This document shows, piece by piece, positions 42,120-48,678 of a stretch of DNA of 48,678 nucleotides. Position 1 is the stretch's first letter; every line of letters begins with the position of its first letter. This DNA is from Bacteroides sp. CAG:1060 (GTDB lineage Bacteria > Bacteroidota > Bacteroidia > Bacteroidales > UBA932), in NCBI GenBank assembly GCA_000432655.1, contig HF986335.1:12195-60872 (forward strand), written 5' to 3'. The notes beneath the pieces are model-generated. The model did no database searches. It worked only from the letters and a program-made list of their open reading frames with translations, and was not told the DNA's origin. The translations under genes were made by a program, and so were the position numbers.

Positions 42120-42260
42120 ATGGCTAAGGAAAATAAAGAATGGATCTGCTCAGTATGCGGATACAAGTTTGTAGGACCGGAGCCCCCTAAGGAGTGTCCG
42201 GTCTGTCATGCTAAAAAAGAGTACTTCGATGAGGTCGGCAAAGAGCCGGAAAACTTTTAA
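42120..42260 (+). CDS. Small rubredoxin-like protein
   Basis: A 46-residue protein with four Cys in two knuckles: WICSVCGY (Cys10, Cys13) and PKECPVCHAKK (Cys26, Cys29). The spacing and the intervening GPEPP match the C-terminal rubredoxin domain of rubrerythrin, here standing alone, so it should bind one iron as an electron carrier. ATG and stop are clear, and rfbA starts 12 bases after its stop, suggesting co-transcription. It may serve oxidative-stress electron transfer; its partner is not in the window. Confidence 0.88.
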   Translation: MAKENKEWICSVCGYKFVGPEPPKECPVCHAKKEYFDEVGKEPENF

Positions 42261-42272
42261 ACTGATGACGCT

Positions 42273-43181
42273 ATGAAAGGAATTGTACTCGCAGGAGGAT
42301 CCGGCACGCGTCTGTATCCTATCACCAAGGGAGTTAGCAAGCAGTTGCTTCCGATTTTTGACAAACCGATGATCTATTATCCGGTCTCAGTTCTGATGCT
42401 GGCCGGCATAAGGGATATTCTGATTATTTCCACGCCTTATGATCTTCCCGGCTTCAAGCGTCTTCTTGGCGACGGAAGCGATTTCGGTGTAAGGTTCAGT
42501 TATGCGGAGCAGCCGTCTCCTGACGGACTTGCCCAGGCGTTTATCATAGGCGAGGAGTTCGTAGGAGATGATTCCGCGTGTCTTGTTCTCGGAGACAATA
42601 TTTTCCACGGAGCCGGATTCTCGGAACTTCTGCGCAATGCGGTGAAGACAGCTGATGAGGGCAAGGCTACGGTCTTCGGATATTGGGTCAGCGATCCGGA
42701 AAGATACGGAGTGGCGGAGTTCGACGGACAGGGCAACTGTCTCTCCATTGAGGAAAAGCCCTCTGAGCCTAAATCCAACTATGCCGTGGTGGGACTCTAT
42801 TTTTACCCCAACAAAGTGGTGGAAGTGGCCAAGCATATCAAGCCTTCCGCCCGCGGGGAACTTGAGATTACCACGGTCAATCAGGAGTTTCTTGCCGCCG
42901 GTGAGCTGAAGGTCCAGACTTTGGGCAGGGGATTTGCATGGCTGGATACAGGTACGCACGATTCTTTGGCTGAAGCCTCCAATTACATTGAGACCATCGA
43001 GAAGCGCCAGGGGCTCAAAATAGCCTGCCTTGAAGGTATAGGCCTGAGAAAAGGATGGGTTACACCGGACAAGGTGCGTGAAGTCGCCCGTCCGATGCTG
43101 AAGAATCCTTACGGTCAGTATCTGGTGCGTATGGCTGAGGAAGTGGAAAAGAAGGGCCGTATAAACATAGATGAATTTTAA
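42273..43181 (+). CDS. rfbA: Glucose-1-phosphate thymidylyltransferase
   Basis: The 302-residue protein has the nucleotidyltransferase signature [15 protein letters not shown] at the N-terminus, the metal-binding Asp in [10 protein letters not shown], and VEEK-type substrate residues in [15 protein letters not shown]. It joins glucose-1-phosphate and dTTP to give dTDP-glucose, the first step of dTDP-L-rhamnose synthesis for cell-surface polysaccharides. It is followed after 10 bases by rfbC. Confidence 0.97.
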   Translation: MKGIVLAGGSGTRLYPITKGVSKQLLPIFDKPMIYYPVSVLMLAGIRDILIISTPYDLPGFKRLLGDGSDFGVRFSYAEQPSPDGLAQAFIIGEEFVGDDSACLVLGDNIFHGAGFSELLRNAVKTADEGKATVFGYWVSDPERYGVAEFDGQGNCLSIEEKPSEPKSNYAVVGLYFYPNKVVEVAKHIKPSARGELEITTVNQEFLAAGELKVQTLGRGFAWLDTGTHDSLAEASNYIETIEKRQGLKIACLEGIGLRKGWVTPDKVREVARPMLKNPYGQYLVRMAEEVEKKGRINIDEF

Positions 43182-43191
43182 TTAATCATAA

Positions 43192-43767
43192 ATGAACGTA
43201 ATACAAACTGATATTCCCGGAGTGGTGATAATTGAACCGAGGGTTTTCGAGGATAGCAGGGGATATTTTTTTGAATCGTATTCCCAGCGGGATTTTGACC
43301 GAATGGTACGTCCTGTGCGTTTCGTGCAGGACAATGAAAGCAAGAGTTCCTACGGAGTGCTGCGTGGTCTGCACTTCCAGAAGGGGAAGTATTCGCAGAG
43401 CAAGCTTGTAAGGGTCGTCAAAGGGACGGTTCTGGATGTGGCGGTGGATATAAGAAAGGGAAGTCCGACATTTGGCAAATACGTTTCTGTGGAATTGTCG
43501 GAGGACAATCATCGTCAGTTTTTTGTGCCGCGCGGGTTTGCACATGGATTCAGCGTCCTTTCCGAGGAGGCTGTTTTCCAGTATAAGTGCGACAATCTGT
43601 ATTCTCCTCAGAATGAGGGAGCAATAGCATGGGATGACCCTCAGATCGGGGTCGATTGGAAGATTCCGGCAGATAAGGCGATTCTTTCCGCCAAGGACGC
43701 CGCTCATCCCATGTTGAAGGATTGTGACTGTTTGTTTGATTTTAATGAAGATTTGTACGCACAATGA
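43192..43767 (+). CDS. rfbC: dTDP-4-dehydrorhamnose 3,5-epimerase
   Basis: The 191-residue cupin protein has the RmlC catalytic His61 in VLRGLHFQ and Tyr131 in VFQYKCDNLYSP, with VPRGFAHGFSVLSE between them. It epimerises dTDP-4-keto-6-deoxyglucose at C3 and C5. It overlaps rfbD by four bases (ATGA), so the two are translationally coupled. Confidence 0.96.
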   Translation: MNVIQTDIPGVVIIEPRVFEDSRGYFFESYSQRDFDRMVRPVRFVQDNESKSSYGVLRGLHFQKGKYSQSKLVRVVKGTVLDVAVDIRKGSPTFGKYVSVELSEDNHRQFFVPRGFAHGFSVLSEEAVFQYKCDNLYSPQNEGAIAWDDPQIGVDWKIPADKAILSAKDAAHPMLKDCDCLFDFNEDLYAQ

Positions 43768-44690
43768 CTATTTTGATTACTGGTGCCAACGGTCAGCTTG
43801 GCAATGAACTCAGAATAGCTTCCATGAAATCGGAAGACCGCTTTGTCTTCACCGACATCACTGAAGCCAGAGAGGAGCAGTGCGCGATGCTGCGCAAGCT
43901 TGCCGGAGATTCTGTCCCCGTGGACACCGAAATACTTGATATTACCGACATTGACGCGATACGTGGCATCATCCGCCGGGAGAATGTCGGCGTAATAGTC
44001 AATTGCGCGGCATTTACGGATGTCGAAGGGGCGGAAGACAGACAGGAGCTTGCAGAAAAACTCAATGCCTCTGCACCTGAAAATCTTGCGGTGGCAATAA
44101 GTGAGGTGGGCGGTACGCTGTTTCATGTCAGCACCGACTATGTGTTCGGAGCAGAGCCTTACAATGTCCCTTGCCGGGAGGACCAGAAGGGCGGACCTAC
44201 AGGAGTGTATGGCCTTACCAAACTGCATGGCGAGGAGAAAATCATGGCATCCGGCTGCAATTACGTCATAATTCGTACGGCGTGGCTATACAGCGAGTTC
44301 GGAAAGAATTTCGTGAAGACAATGCTTTCCCTTACGGCTTCAAAGCCTTCCCTGAAGGTGGTGTTCGACCAGACCGGAACCCCTACGTACGCCGCAGATC
44401 TTGCAGACGCCATCATGACCGTCATTTCGCAGCGCTCTTACCTTGACAAGGGTGGCATTTATCATTATTCCGACGAGGGGACATGCAGCTGGTACGATTT
44501 TACCAAGTATATTGCCGAGTGTGCGGGACATACGGAATGTGATATCCAGCCATGTCATTCCGATGAGTTCCCAAGCAAGGTCAGAAGGCCTTCATATTCT
44601 GTGCTTGACAAGACCAAAATCAAGACTGTTTTCGGAATCAAGATACCATATTGGATGGATAGCGTAAAGCTCTGTATAAGTAATTTATGA
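43764..44690 (+). CDS. rfbD: dTDP-4-dehydrorhamnose reductase
   Basis: The 308-residue extended SDR protein has the NAD(P) loop TGANGQLGNEL at the N-terminus, VSTDYVFG, and the catalytic YxxxK as YGLTKLHGE. It reduces dTDP-4-keto-L-rhamnose to dTDP-L-rhamnose. It is slightly longer than many RmlD proteins. The 4,6-dehydratase gene rfbB, often next in such operons, does not follow; instead a serine dehydratase gene starts by a four-base overlap. Confidence 0.95.
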   Translation: MTILITGANGQLGNELRIASMKSEDRFVFTDITEAREEQCAMLRKLAGDSVPVDTEILDITDIDAIRGIIRRENVGVIVNCAAFTDVEGAEDRQELAEKLNASAPENLAVAISEVGGTLFHVSTDYVFGAEPYNVPCREDQKGGPTGVYGLTKLHGEEKIMASGCNYVIIRTAWLYSEFGKNFVKTMLSLTASKPSLKVVFDQTGTPTYAADLADAIMTVISQRSYLDKGGIYHYSDEGTCSWYDFTKYIAECAGHTECDIQPCHSDEFPSKVRRPSYSVLDKTKIKTVFGIKIPYWMDSVKLCISNL

Positions 44691-45910
44691 AATCCCTTAA
44701 GGAACTTTACAAGATAGGCCGAGGCCCGTCAAGCAGCCATACGATGGGCCCTCAGAAAGCCTCCATCATGTTTTTGAAAAAGCATCCTGAGGCAGCGTCT
44801 TTCGACGTGACTCTCTATGGAAGTCTTGCGGCGACAGGGAAAGGGCATCTTACCGATGTGGCGGTGCGGGATGCGCTGTCGGAAGGCGGAGCATCGGTGA
44901 ACATTATCTGGGAGCCTCAGATAGTGTTGCCGTATCATCCGAACGGGATGAAATTTGTCTCCAAAGATGCTCAGGGACACGCGACGGACGAGTGGACCGT
45001 ATATAGCATCGGCGGCGGTACCATATCCGAAGGACCCGGTTCTCTTATCGGGGAAGGCCCTGACATATATCCGCTGAATACCATCTCGGATATAATGCAG
45101 TGGTGCAAGGATACCGGCCGCAATTATTGGGAATATGCCCAGGAGTGCGAGGATTCCGATATATGGGATTATCTCGAGGAAGTGTGGAAGGCCATGAAGG
45201 CATCCGTTGAAAACGGGCTCAACAATGAGGGTGTTCTCCCTGGACCGCTGCACTTGTCCCGAAAGGCTGCCACGTACTACATAAAGGTGGCCGGGTACAA
45301 GGCTAATCTTCAGACCCGCGGACTGGTGTTCTCATACGCTCTTGCCGTGAGTGAGGAGAACGCCTCCGGAGGCACAGTGGTTACGGCTCCTACATGCGGA
45401 TCGAGCGGAGTGCTCCCGGCGGTGCTGTATCATATTGCCAAAGGGCACAATTTCTCGGAGAAGAGAATACTGCATGCGCTGGCGACCGGTGGCCTTTTTG
45501 GAAATGTGGTCAAGCACAATGCTTCCATTTCCGGAGCGGAGGTGGGTTGCCAGGGGGAAGTGGGCGTAGCATGCGCAATGGCTTCCGCTGCCACGTGCCA
45601 GTTGTTCGGGGGTACGCCATCCCAGGTGGAATATGCCGCCGAGATGGGACTGGAGCATCATCTCGGGATGACATGCGACCCCGTATACGGGCTGGTGCAG
45701 ATACCTTGCATTGAAAGAAACGCCATGGCTGCCGCCAGAGCGCTGGATGCCAATCTGTATGCTTCTTTCTCGGACGGCTATCACAGGGTGTCATTTGATG
45801 AGGTAGTGCAGGTAATGAAGCAGACCGGGCACGATCTTCCATCGCTGTACAAGGAAACCGGAGAGGGCGGACTTGCCGGCAGATGCGGATTGAATCACAA
45901 GAAATACTAA
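44687..45910 (+). CDS. sdaA: L-serine ammonia-lyase (iron-sulfur type)
   Basis: The 407-residue single-chain enzyme starts with the beta domain motif GPSSSHTMGP (residues 13-22). It has the Fe-S and substrate motifs of the alpha domain: PTCGSSGVLPAVL, CQGEVGVACAMASAATCQLF and a further Cys in HLGMTCDPVYGLVQIPC. It deaminates L-serine to pyruvate and ammonia using an oxygen-sensitive [4Fe-4S] cluster, fitting an anaerobe. Overlap with rfbD (ATGA) indicates co-translation, though the pathways are not obviously linked. Confidence 0.95.
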   Translation: MKSLKELYKIGRGPSSSHTMGPQKASIMFLKKHPEAASFDVTLYGSLAATGKGHLTDVAVRDALSEGGASVNIIWEPQIVLPYHPNGMKFVSKDAQGHATDEWTVYSIGGGTISEGPGSLIGEGPDIYPLNTISDIMQWCKDTGRNYWEYAQECEDSDIWDYLEEVWKAMKASVENGLNNEGVLPGPLHLSRKAATYYIKVAGYKANLQTRGLVFSYALAVSEENASGGTVVTAPTCGSSGVLPAVLYHIAKGHNFSEKRILHALATGGLFGNVVKHNASISGAEVGCQGEVGVACAMASAATCQLFGGTPSQVEYAAEMGLEHHLGMTCDPVYGLVQIPCIERNAMAAARALDANLYASFSDGYHRVSFDEVVQVMKQTGHDLPSLYKETGEGGLAGRCGLNHKKY

Positions 45911-45920
45911 ACATACACAC

Positions 45921-47915
45921 ATGAAACGATTGATTATATCATTGTTTGCCCTTGCAGGCGCATTGTGTCTTCAGGCTCAGCCGGGACGGGCGCAGGAAGG
46001 CGATTTCGGAGGCTTCCAACTTCCGGAAATCAAGATGGAGTATTCCAAGAAATATTCTGACGTTGACTATGTCGGAGACGGAAAGGTGTTCCATCAGATG
46101 GATATTTACATGCCTAAGGAAGTCAAGGCTTCCTATCCGGTGGTTGTGCATATTTATGGCAGTGCATGGTTCAGCAACAATTCCAAGGGAATGGCCGATC
46201 TCGGTACTATATGCCAGGCTCTTCTTGATGCCGGCTATGCCGTTGTCTCTCCTAATCACCGTTCCAGTTCCGATGCTCTTTTCCCGGGGGCCATCCATGA
46301 TATAAAGGCTGTTGTACGGTATGTACGTGCTCATGCTTCCGAATATGGGTTCGATCCATCCTTTATCGCTACGTCAGGGTTCTCTTCCGGAGGACATCTG
46401 GCTTCCCTTGCGGCCACTTCCGCTGATGTTGCGGAGCTGGAAGGAACGGAAGGCAACAATCTGCAGTTCTCCAGTGCCGTGGATGCCGCTTGCGACTGGT
46501 CTGGTCCGGTGAATCCATATACCATCAATTCGCCGATGAATATGGGCGCATCAAGTCCGGAGGAAGCCTTTTTGGGGCTCCCTAAGAACAAGGTTAACGA
46601 GAAAGCGTTCCGTGCATCCGCTGTTGAAACCTATATCGACGCCGACGATCCTCCAATCATCATCTTCCATGGTGAGGCTGACAATGTGGTGCCGGTAAGC
46701 CAGGGGAAGGAGTTTTACGAAGCGCTCAAACGTGCCGGCGTGAAGACTGAGATTCATCTTGAGCCACAGGGCGGTCATGGAATGAACATGTATTCAGAGG
46801 AGAATCTGAAAGCTATGGTAAGTTTTCTTGATGATGCCAGGGCGGCGAAGATGCGCAGGCGTCCGGCTCCGGCATATAGGACTGTCAATCCGGACGGAAG
46901 CGTGACTTTCTCCATAAGGGCGAATGGCGCGAAGAATGTCGTGGCGGATATATGTTCTGTGAAATATCCTATGAAGCAGGATAAGAGCGGCCTTTGGAAA
47001 GTGACTACTCCATCTCTTGTACCAGGATTCCATTACTATTCCCTTGAAGTGGACGGAGCACGTTTTGCTGATCCTGTGAGCGAGTCTTTCTATGGATGCA
47101 GCATGATGTCCAGTGCGCTTGAGATCCCTGAGCCTGACACCGAACTTTTTGAAATACAGGATGTTCCTCATGGAGACATCCGCCTTATGAACTACTACTC
47201 AGAGCAGACAGGGGAGTGGAGGCCGCTTCAGGTTTATGTGCCTGCCGGATATGACAGGAACAAGAAAAAGTATCCGGTAGTGTATATCCATCACGGAGGC
47301 GGAGAGGATCACAGAGGATGGATGCAGCAGGGAAGAGTCGCCAACATTATGGACAATCTTATTGCTCAGGGCAAGGCGGTGCCGATGATTGTGGTGTCGG
47401 TCAACAGCAATGTCCGTATTCCTGGCGCCGTGGTTACCGGAGGCTACAGCAAACAGAGCATGCAGCCTTATCGCACCGAACTTATCGACTATATCATTCC
47501 TTTTGTGGAAAAGAATTTCAGAGTTAAGACCGGTGCTCACAACAGAGCCATGTGCGGACTCTCCATGGGTGGCGGACAGTCTTTCTATATCGGACTCAAC
47601 GAGCCGGACGTATTTGCAAGTGTCGGACAGTTCTCAGCCGGTATCTTCGGTGGAATCGCAGAAGCCAAGCCTATGGATTTCGAAAAAGAAGTTCCTGGCA
47701 TGATTTCCCGTACTGGAGAATTCAATAAGAAACATGATATCTATTATGTCAGCTGCGGAGAGCAGGACCCTCGAATCAATGCCACCAGAGCAGCGGTAGG
47801 ACGCATGAAGGATGCCGGTGTGGAGGTTGTTTTTGAATCTTATCCAGGAGATCACGAGTGGCAGGTATGGCGTAAGTCGTTCAGCAGTTTTGCTCAGAAA
47901 ATATTCGGTAAATAA
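45921..47915 (+). CDS. Two-headed esterase: alpha/beta hydrolase (acetyl-esterase-like) fused to CE1/esterase D-type domain
   Basis: The 664-residue protein has a signal peptide (MKRLIISLFALAGALCLQAQ). Residues about 45-310 are an alpha/beta hydrolase of the BD-FAE/acetyl-esterase type, with nucleophile Ser155 (GFSSGG), acid Asp in HGEADNVVP, and His in GGHGMNMY. A small beta domain (about 315-400) resembles the E-set/CBM48-like module found before CE1 esterases. Residues about 405-664 are a second hydrolase with Ser548 (GLSMGGG), Asp in GEQDPR and His in GDHEW. Both triads appear complete. It probably removes acetyl and feruloyl-like esters from plant hemicellulose, with a GH95-type gene next. 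Confidence 0.9.
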   Translation: MKRLIISLFALAGALCLQAQPGRAQEGDFGGFQLPEIKMEYSKKYSDVDYVGDGKVFHQMDIYMPKEVKASYPVVVHIYGSAWFSNNSKGMADLGTICQALLDAGYAVVSPNHRSSSDALFPGAIHDIKAVVRYVRAHASEYGFDPSFIATSGFSSGGHLASLAATSADVAELEGTEGNNLQFSSAVDAACDWSGPVNPYTINSPMNMGASSPEEAFLGLPKNKVNEKAFRASAVETYIDADDPPIIIFHGEADNVVPVSQGKEFYEALKRAGVKTEIHLEPQGGHGMNMYSEENLKAMVSFLDDARAAKMRRRPAPAYRTVNPDGSVTFSIRANGAKNVVADICSVKYPMKQDKSGLWKVTTPSLVPGFHYYSLEVDGARFADPVSESFYGCSMMSSALEIPEPDTELFEIQDVPHGDIRLMNYYSEQTGEWRPLQVYVPAGYDRNKKKYPVVYIHHGGGEDHRGWMQQGRVANIMDNLIAQGKAVPMIVVSVNSNVRIPGAVVTGGYSKQSMQPYRTELIDYIIPFVEKNFRVKTGAHNRAMCGLSMGGGQSFYIGLNEPDVFASVGQFSAGIFGGIAEAKPMDFEKEVPGMISRTGEFNKKHDIYYVSCGEQDPRINATRAAVGRMKDAGVEVVFESYPGDHEWQVWRKSFSSFAQKIFGK

Positions 47916-47917
47916 TT

Positions 47918-48678
47918 ATGAGAGGCAAATTATTCATTTTGGCGGTCCTTTCGGTAGCGGCCCTTCAGGCATGTGCCGAAAAAGACCATATCTCGGACAG
48001 GCTGTGGTATGACAAGCCTGCATCCCAGTGGCTTGAAGCGCTTCCTGTAGGAAATTCCAATCTGGGGGCGATGGTGTTCGGCGGTGTAGCCGAAGAAGAA
48101 ATTCAGATTAATGAAGAGACATTCTGGAGCGGCGGCCCGCACAACAACAACAGCCCGTATTCTCTGGCAAGACTTGAGCAGGTGCGAAGCCTTATTCTCT
48201 CCGGTCATGAAGATGAAGCCAAAGATATTATCAACAAGGACTTTATCGTAGGACCTCACGGTATGAGGTTCCTTCCGATGTGCAGTCTCAAGATGTCATT
48301 TGATATTCCTGAGGAGTACAGTGATTATCAGCGCTCCCTTGATCTCTCGGATGCTGTGGCAGAGGTGTCGTTCAAGGCAGCAGACGTGACCTATACCCGT
48401 CAGGTGATAGCGTCTCTTCCTGACAAGATACTTGCCGTAATGCTTCGTGCGGACAAGAAAGGAGCTCTTGACTTTACGCTGCGGTACGACAGCCCTCTGG
48501 CTTTCGAGGTATCCGCAGAAGGCAATTGTCTGCAGGCAGTTGTGGACGGAGTGGAGCAGGAAGGCGTTCCGGCATCCCTCAAGGCTCTTTGCCGTACTTT
48601 AGTGGAAACGGACGGGGAAGTGTATGCGGAAGACGGGACGATTGTGGTCAAAGGAGCAAGCTCGGCCGTTCTGCGAAC
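47918..48678 (+). CDS. GH95-type glycoside hydrolase lipoprotein, N-terminal part
   Basis: The gene runs off the right edge; 253 codons are present. It starts 2 bases after the esterase stop. A lipoprotein signal peptide ends in LQAC (Cys19). It is followed by the GH95 N-terminal domain hallmark: LWYDKPASQW, LPVGNSNLGAMVFGG, IQINEETFWSGGPHNNN. Members are alpha-L-fucosidases or alpha-L-galactosidases acting on plant or host glycans; catalytic residues lie beyond the visible part, so the specificity is open. Together with the esterase it suggests a polysaccharide-utilisation cluster continuing to the right. Confidence 0.92.
   Translation, partial: MRGKLFILAVLSVAALQACAEKDHISDRLWYDKPASQWLEALPVGNSNLGAMVFGGVAEEEIQINEETFWSGGPHNNNSPYSLARLEQVRSLILSGHEDEAKDIINKDFIVGPHGMRFLPMCSLKMSFDIPEEYSDYQRSLDLSDAVAEVSFKAADVTYTRQVIASLPDKILAVMLRADKKGALDFTLRYDSPLAFEVSAEGNCLQAVVDGVEQEGVPASLKALCRTLVETDGEVYAEDGTIVVKGASSAVLR

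Noticed and set aside
1..48678. tRNA, rRNA, CRISPR, insertion sequence, prophage or defence system
   Set aside because: I looked in all gaps between genes and found no cloverleaf-like sequence, repeat array, transposase, integrase or defence gene.

Overview
The window is chromosomal DNA from a Bacteroidota bacterium, most likely order Bacteroidales. Three things support this. The promoters repeatedly fit the phylum pattern (a TTG/TTTG element about 20 bases upstream of TAnnTTTG, for example before prfA, the CoA-transferase gene and the acyl-CoA synthetase gene). Several families are typical of the phylum (DUF3822 next to rsmD, DUF4293, paired YitT proteins, a lipoprotein FKBP). The start of a glycan-degrading cluster lies at the right edge. 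Base composition looks near 50% GC, which would suit an uncultured gut Bacteroidales lineage better than Bacteroides itself, but genus is not decidable here. The window holds 43 protein genes, two of them cut by the window edges and one a 46-residue rubredoxin-like gene. No rRNA, tRNA, CRISPR array, insertion sequence or prophage was seen. No stretch longer than about 135 bases lacks a gene.

Layout. 1-1388 (+): end of a RelA/SpoT enzyme, an unknown 182-residue protein and queD. 1422-3099 (-): a pilin-like membrane protein, a short DUF3822 protein and rsmD. 3202-7275 (+): a DHH phosphoesterase, a double-FKBP lipoprotein, a MATE exporter and a cytidylate-kinase-like protein. 7272-8573 (-): an acetyl-CoA hydrolase/CoA-transferase. 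8622-10562 (+): mazG and prfA. 10583-11833 (-): fabF. 11907-14088 (+): a membrane LytTR regulator, DUF4293 and a nucleoside phosphorylase. 14089-14637 (-): a stand-alone Clp N-domain protein, divergent from gyrA (14726-17263) and a TPR protein (to 18601). 18595-19671 (-): a CapA-like protein. 19798-25467 (+): a tripartite efflux system in which pump and outer-membrane channel are one 1502-residue reading frame. 25529-31975 (+): a tight run of SPOR lipoprotein, degenerate M28 peptidase with TonB C-terminal domain, leuS and two YitT proteins.

32071-33069 (+) is a membrane AraC-type regulator whose 3' end overlaps an RluA-type pseudouridine synthase by 77 bases. That synthase follows a HAD phosphatase on the minus strand. 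34671-38317 (+): acyl-CoA synthetase and htpG. 38319-40227 (-): a PhoR/PhoB-like two-component pair, divergent from a Na/phosphate cotransporter, with a Pho-box-like direct repeat between them. 42120-45910 (+): rubredoxin-like protein, rfbA, rfbC, rfbD (no rfbB) and L-serine dehydratase. 45921-48678 (+): a two-headed carbohydrate esterase and a GH95-type glycoside hydrolase.

Most of the window is housekeeping. The parts most worth attention are the pump-channel fusion with an internal lipoprotein signal, the M28 pseudopeptidase, the phosphate-regulation locus and the two-headed esterase.
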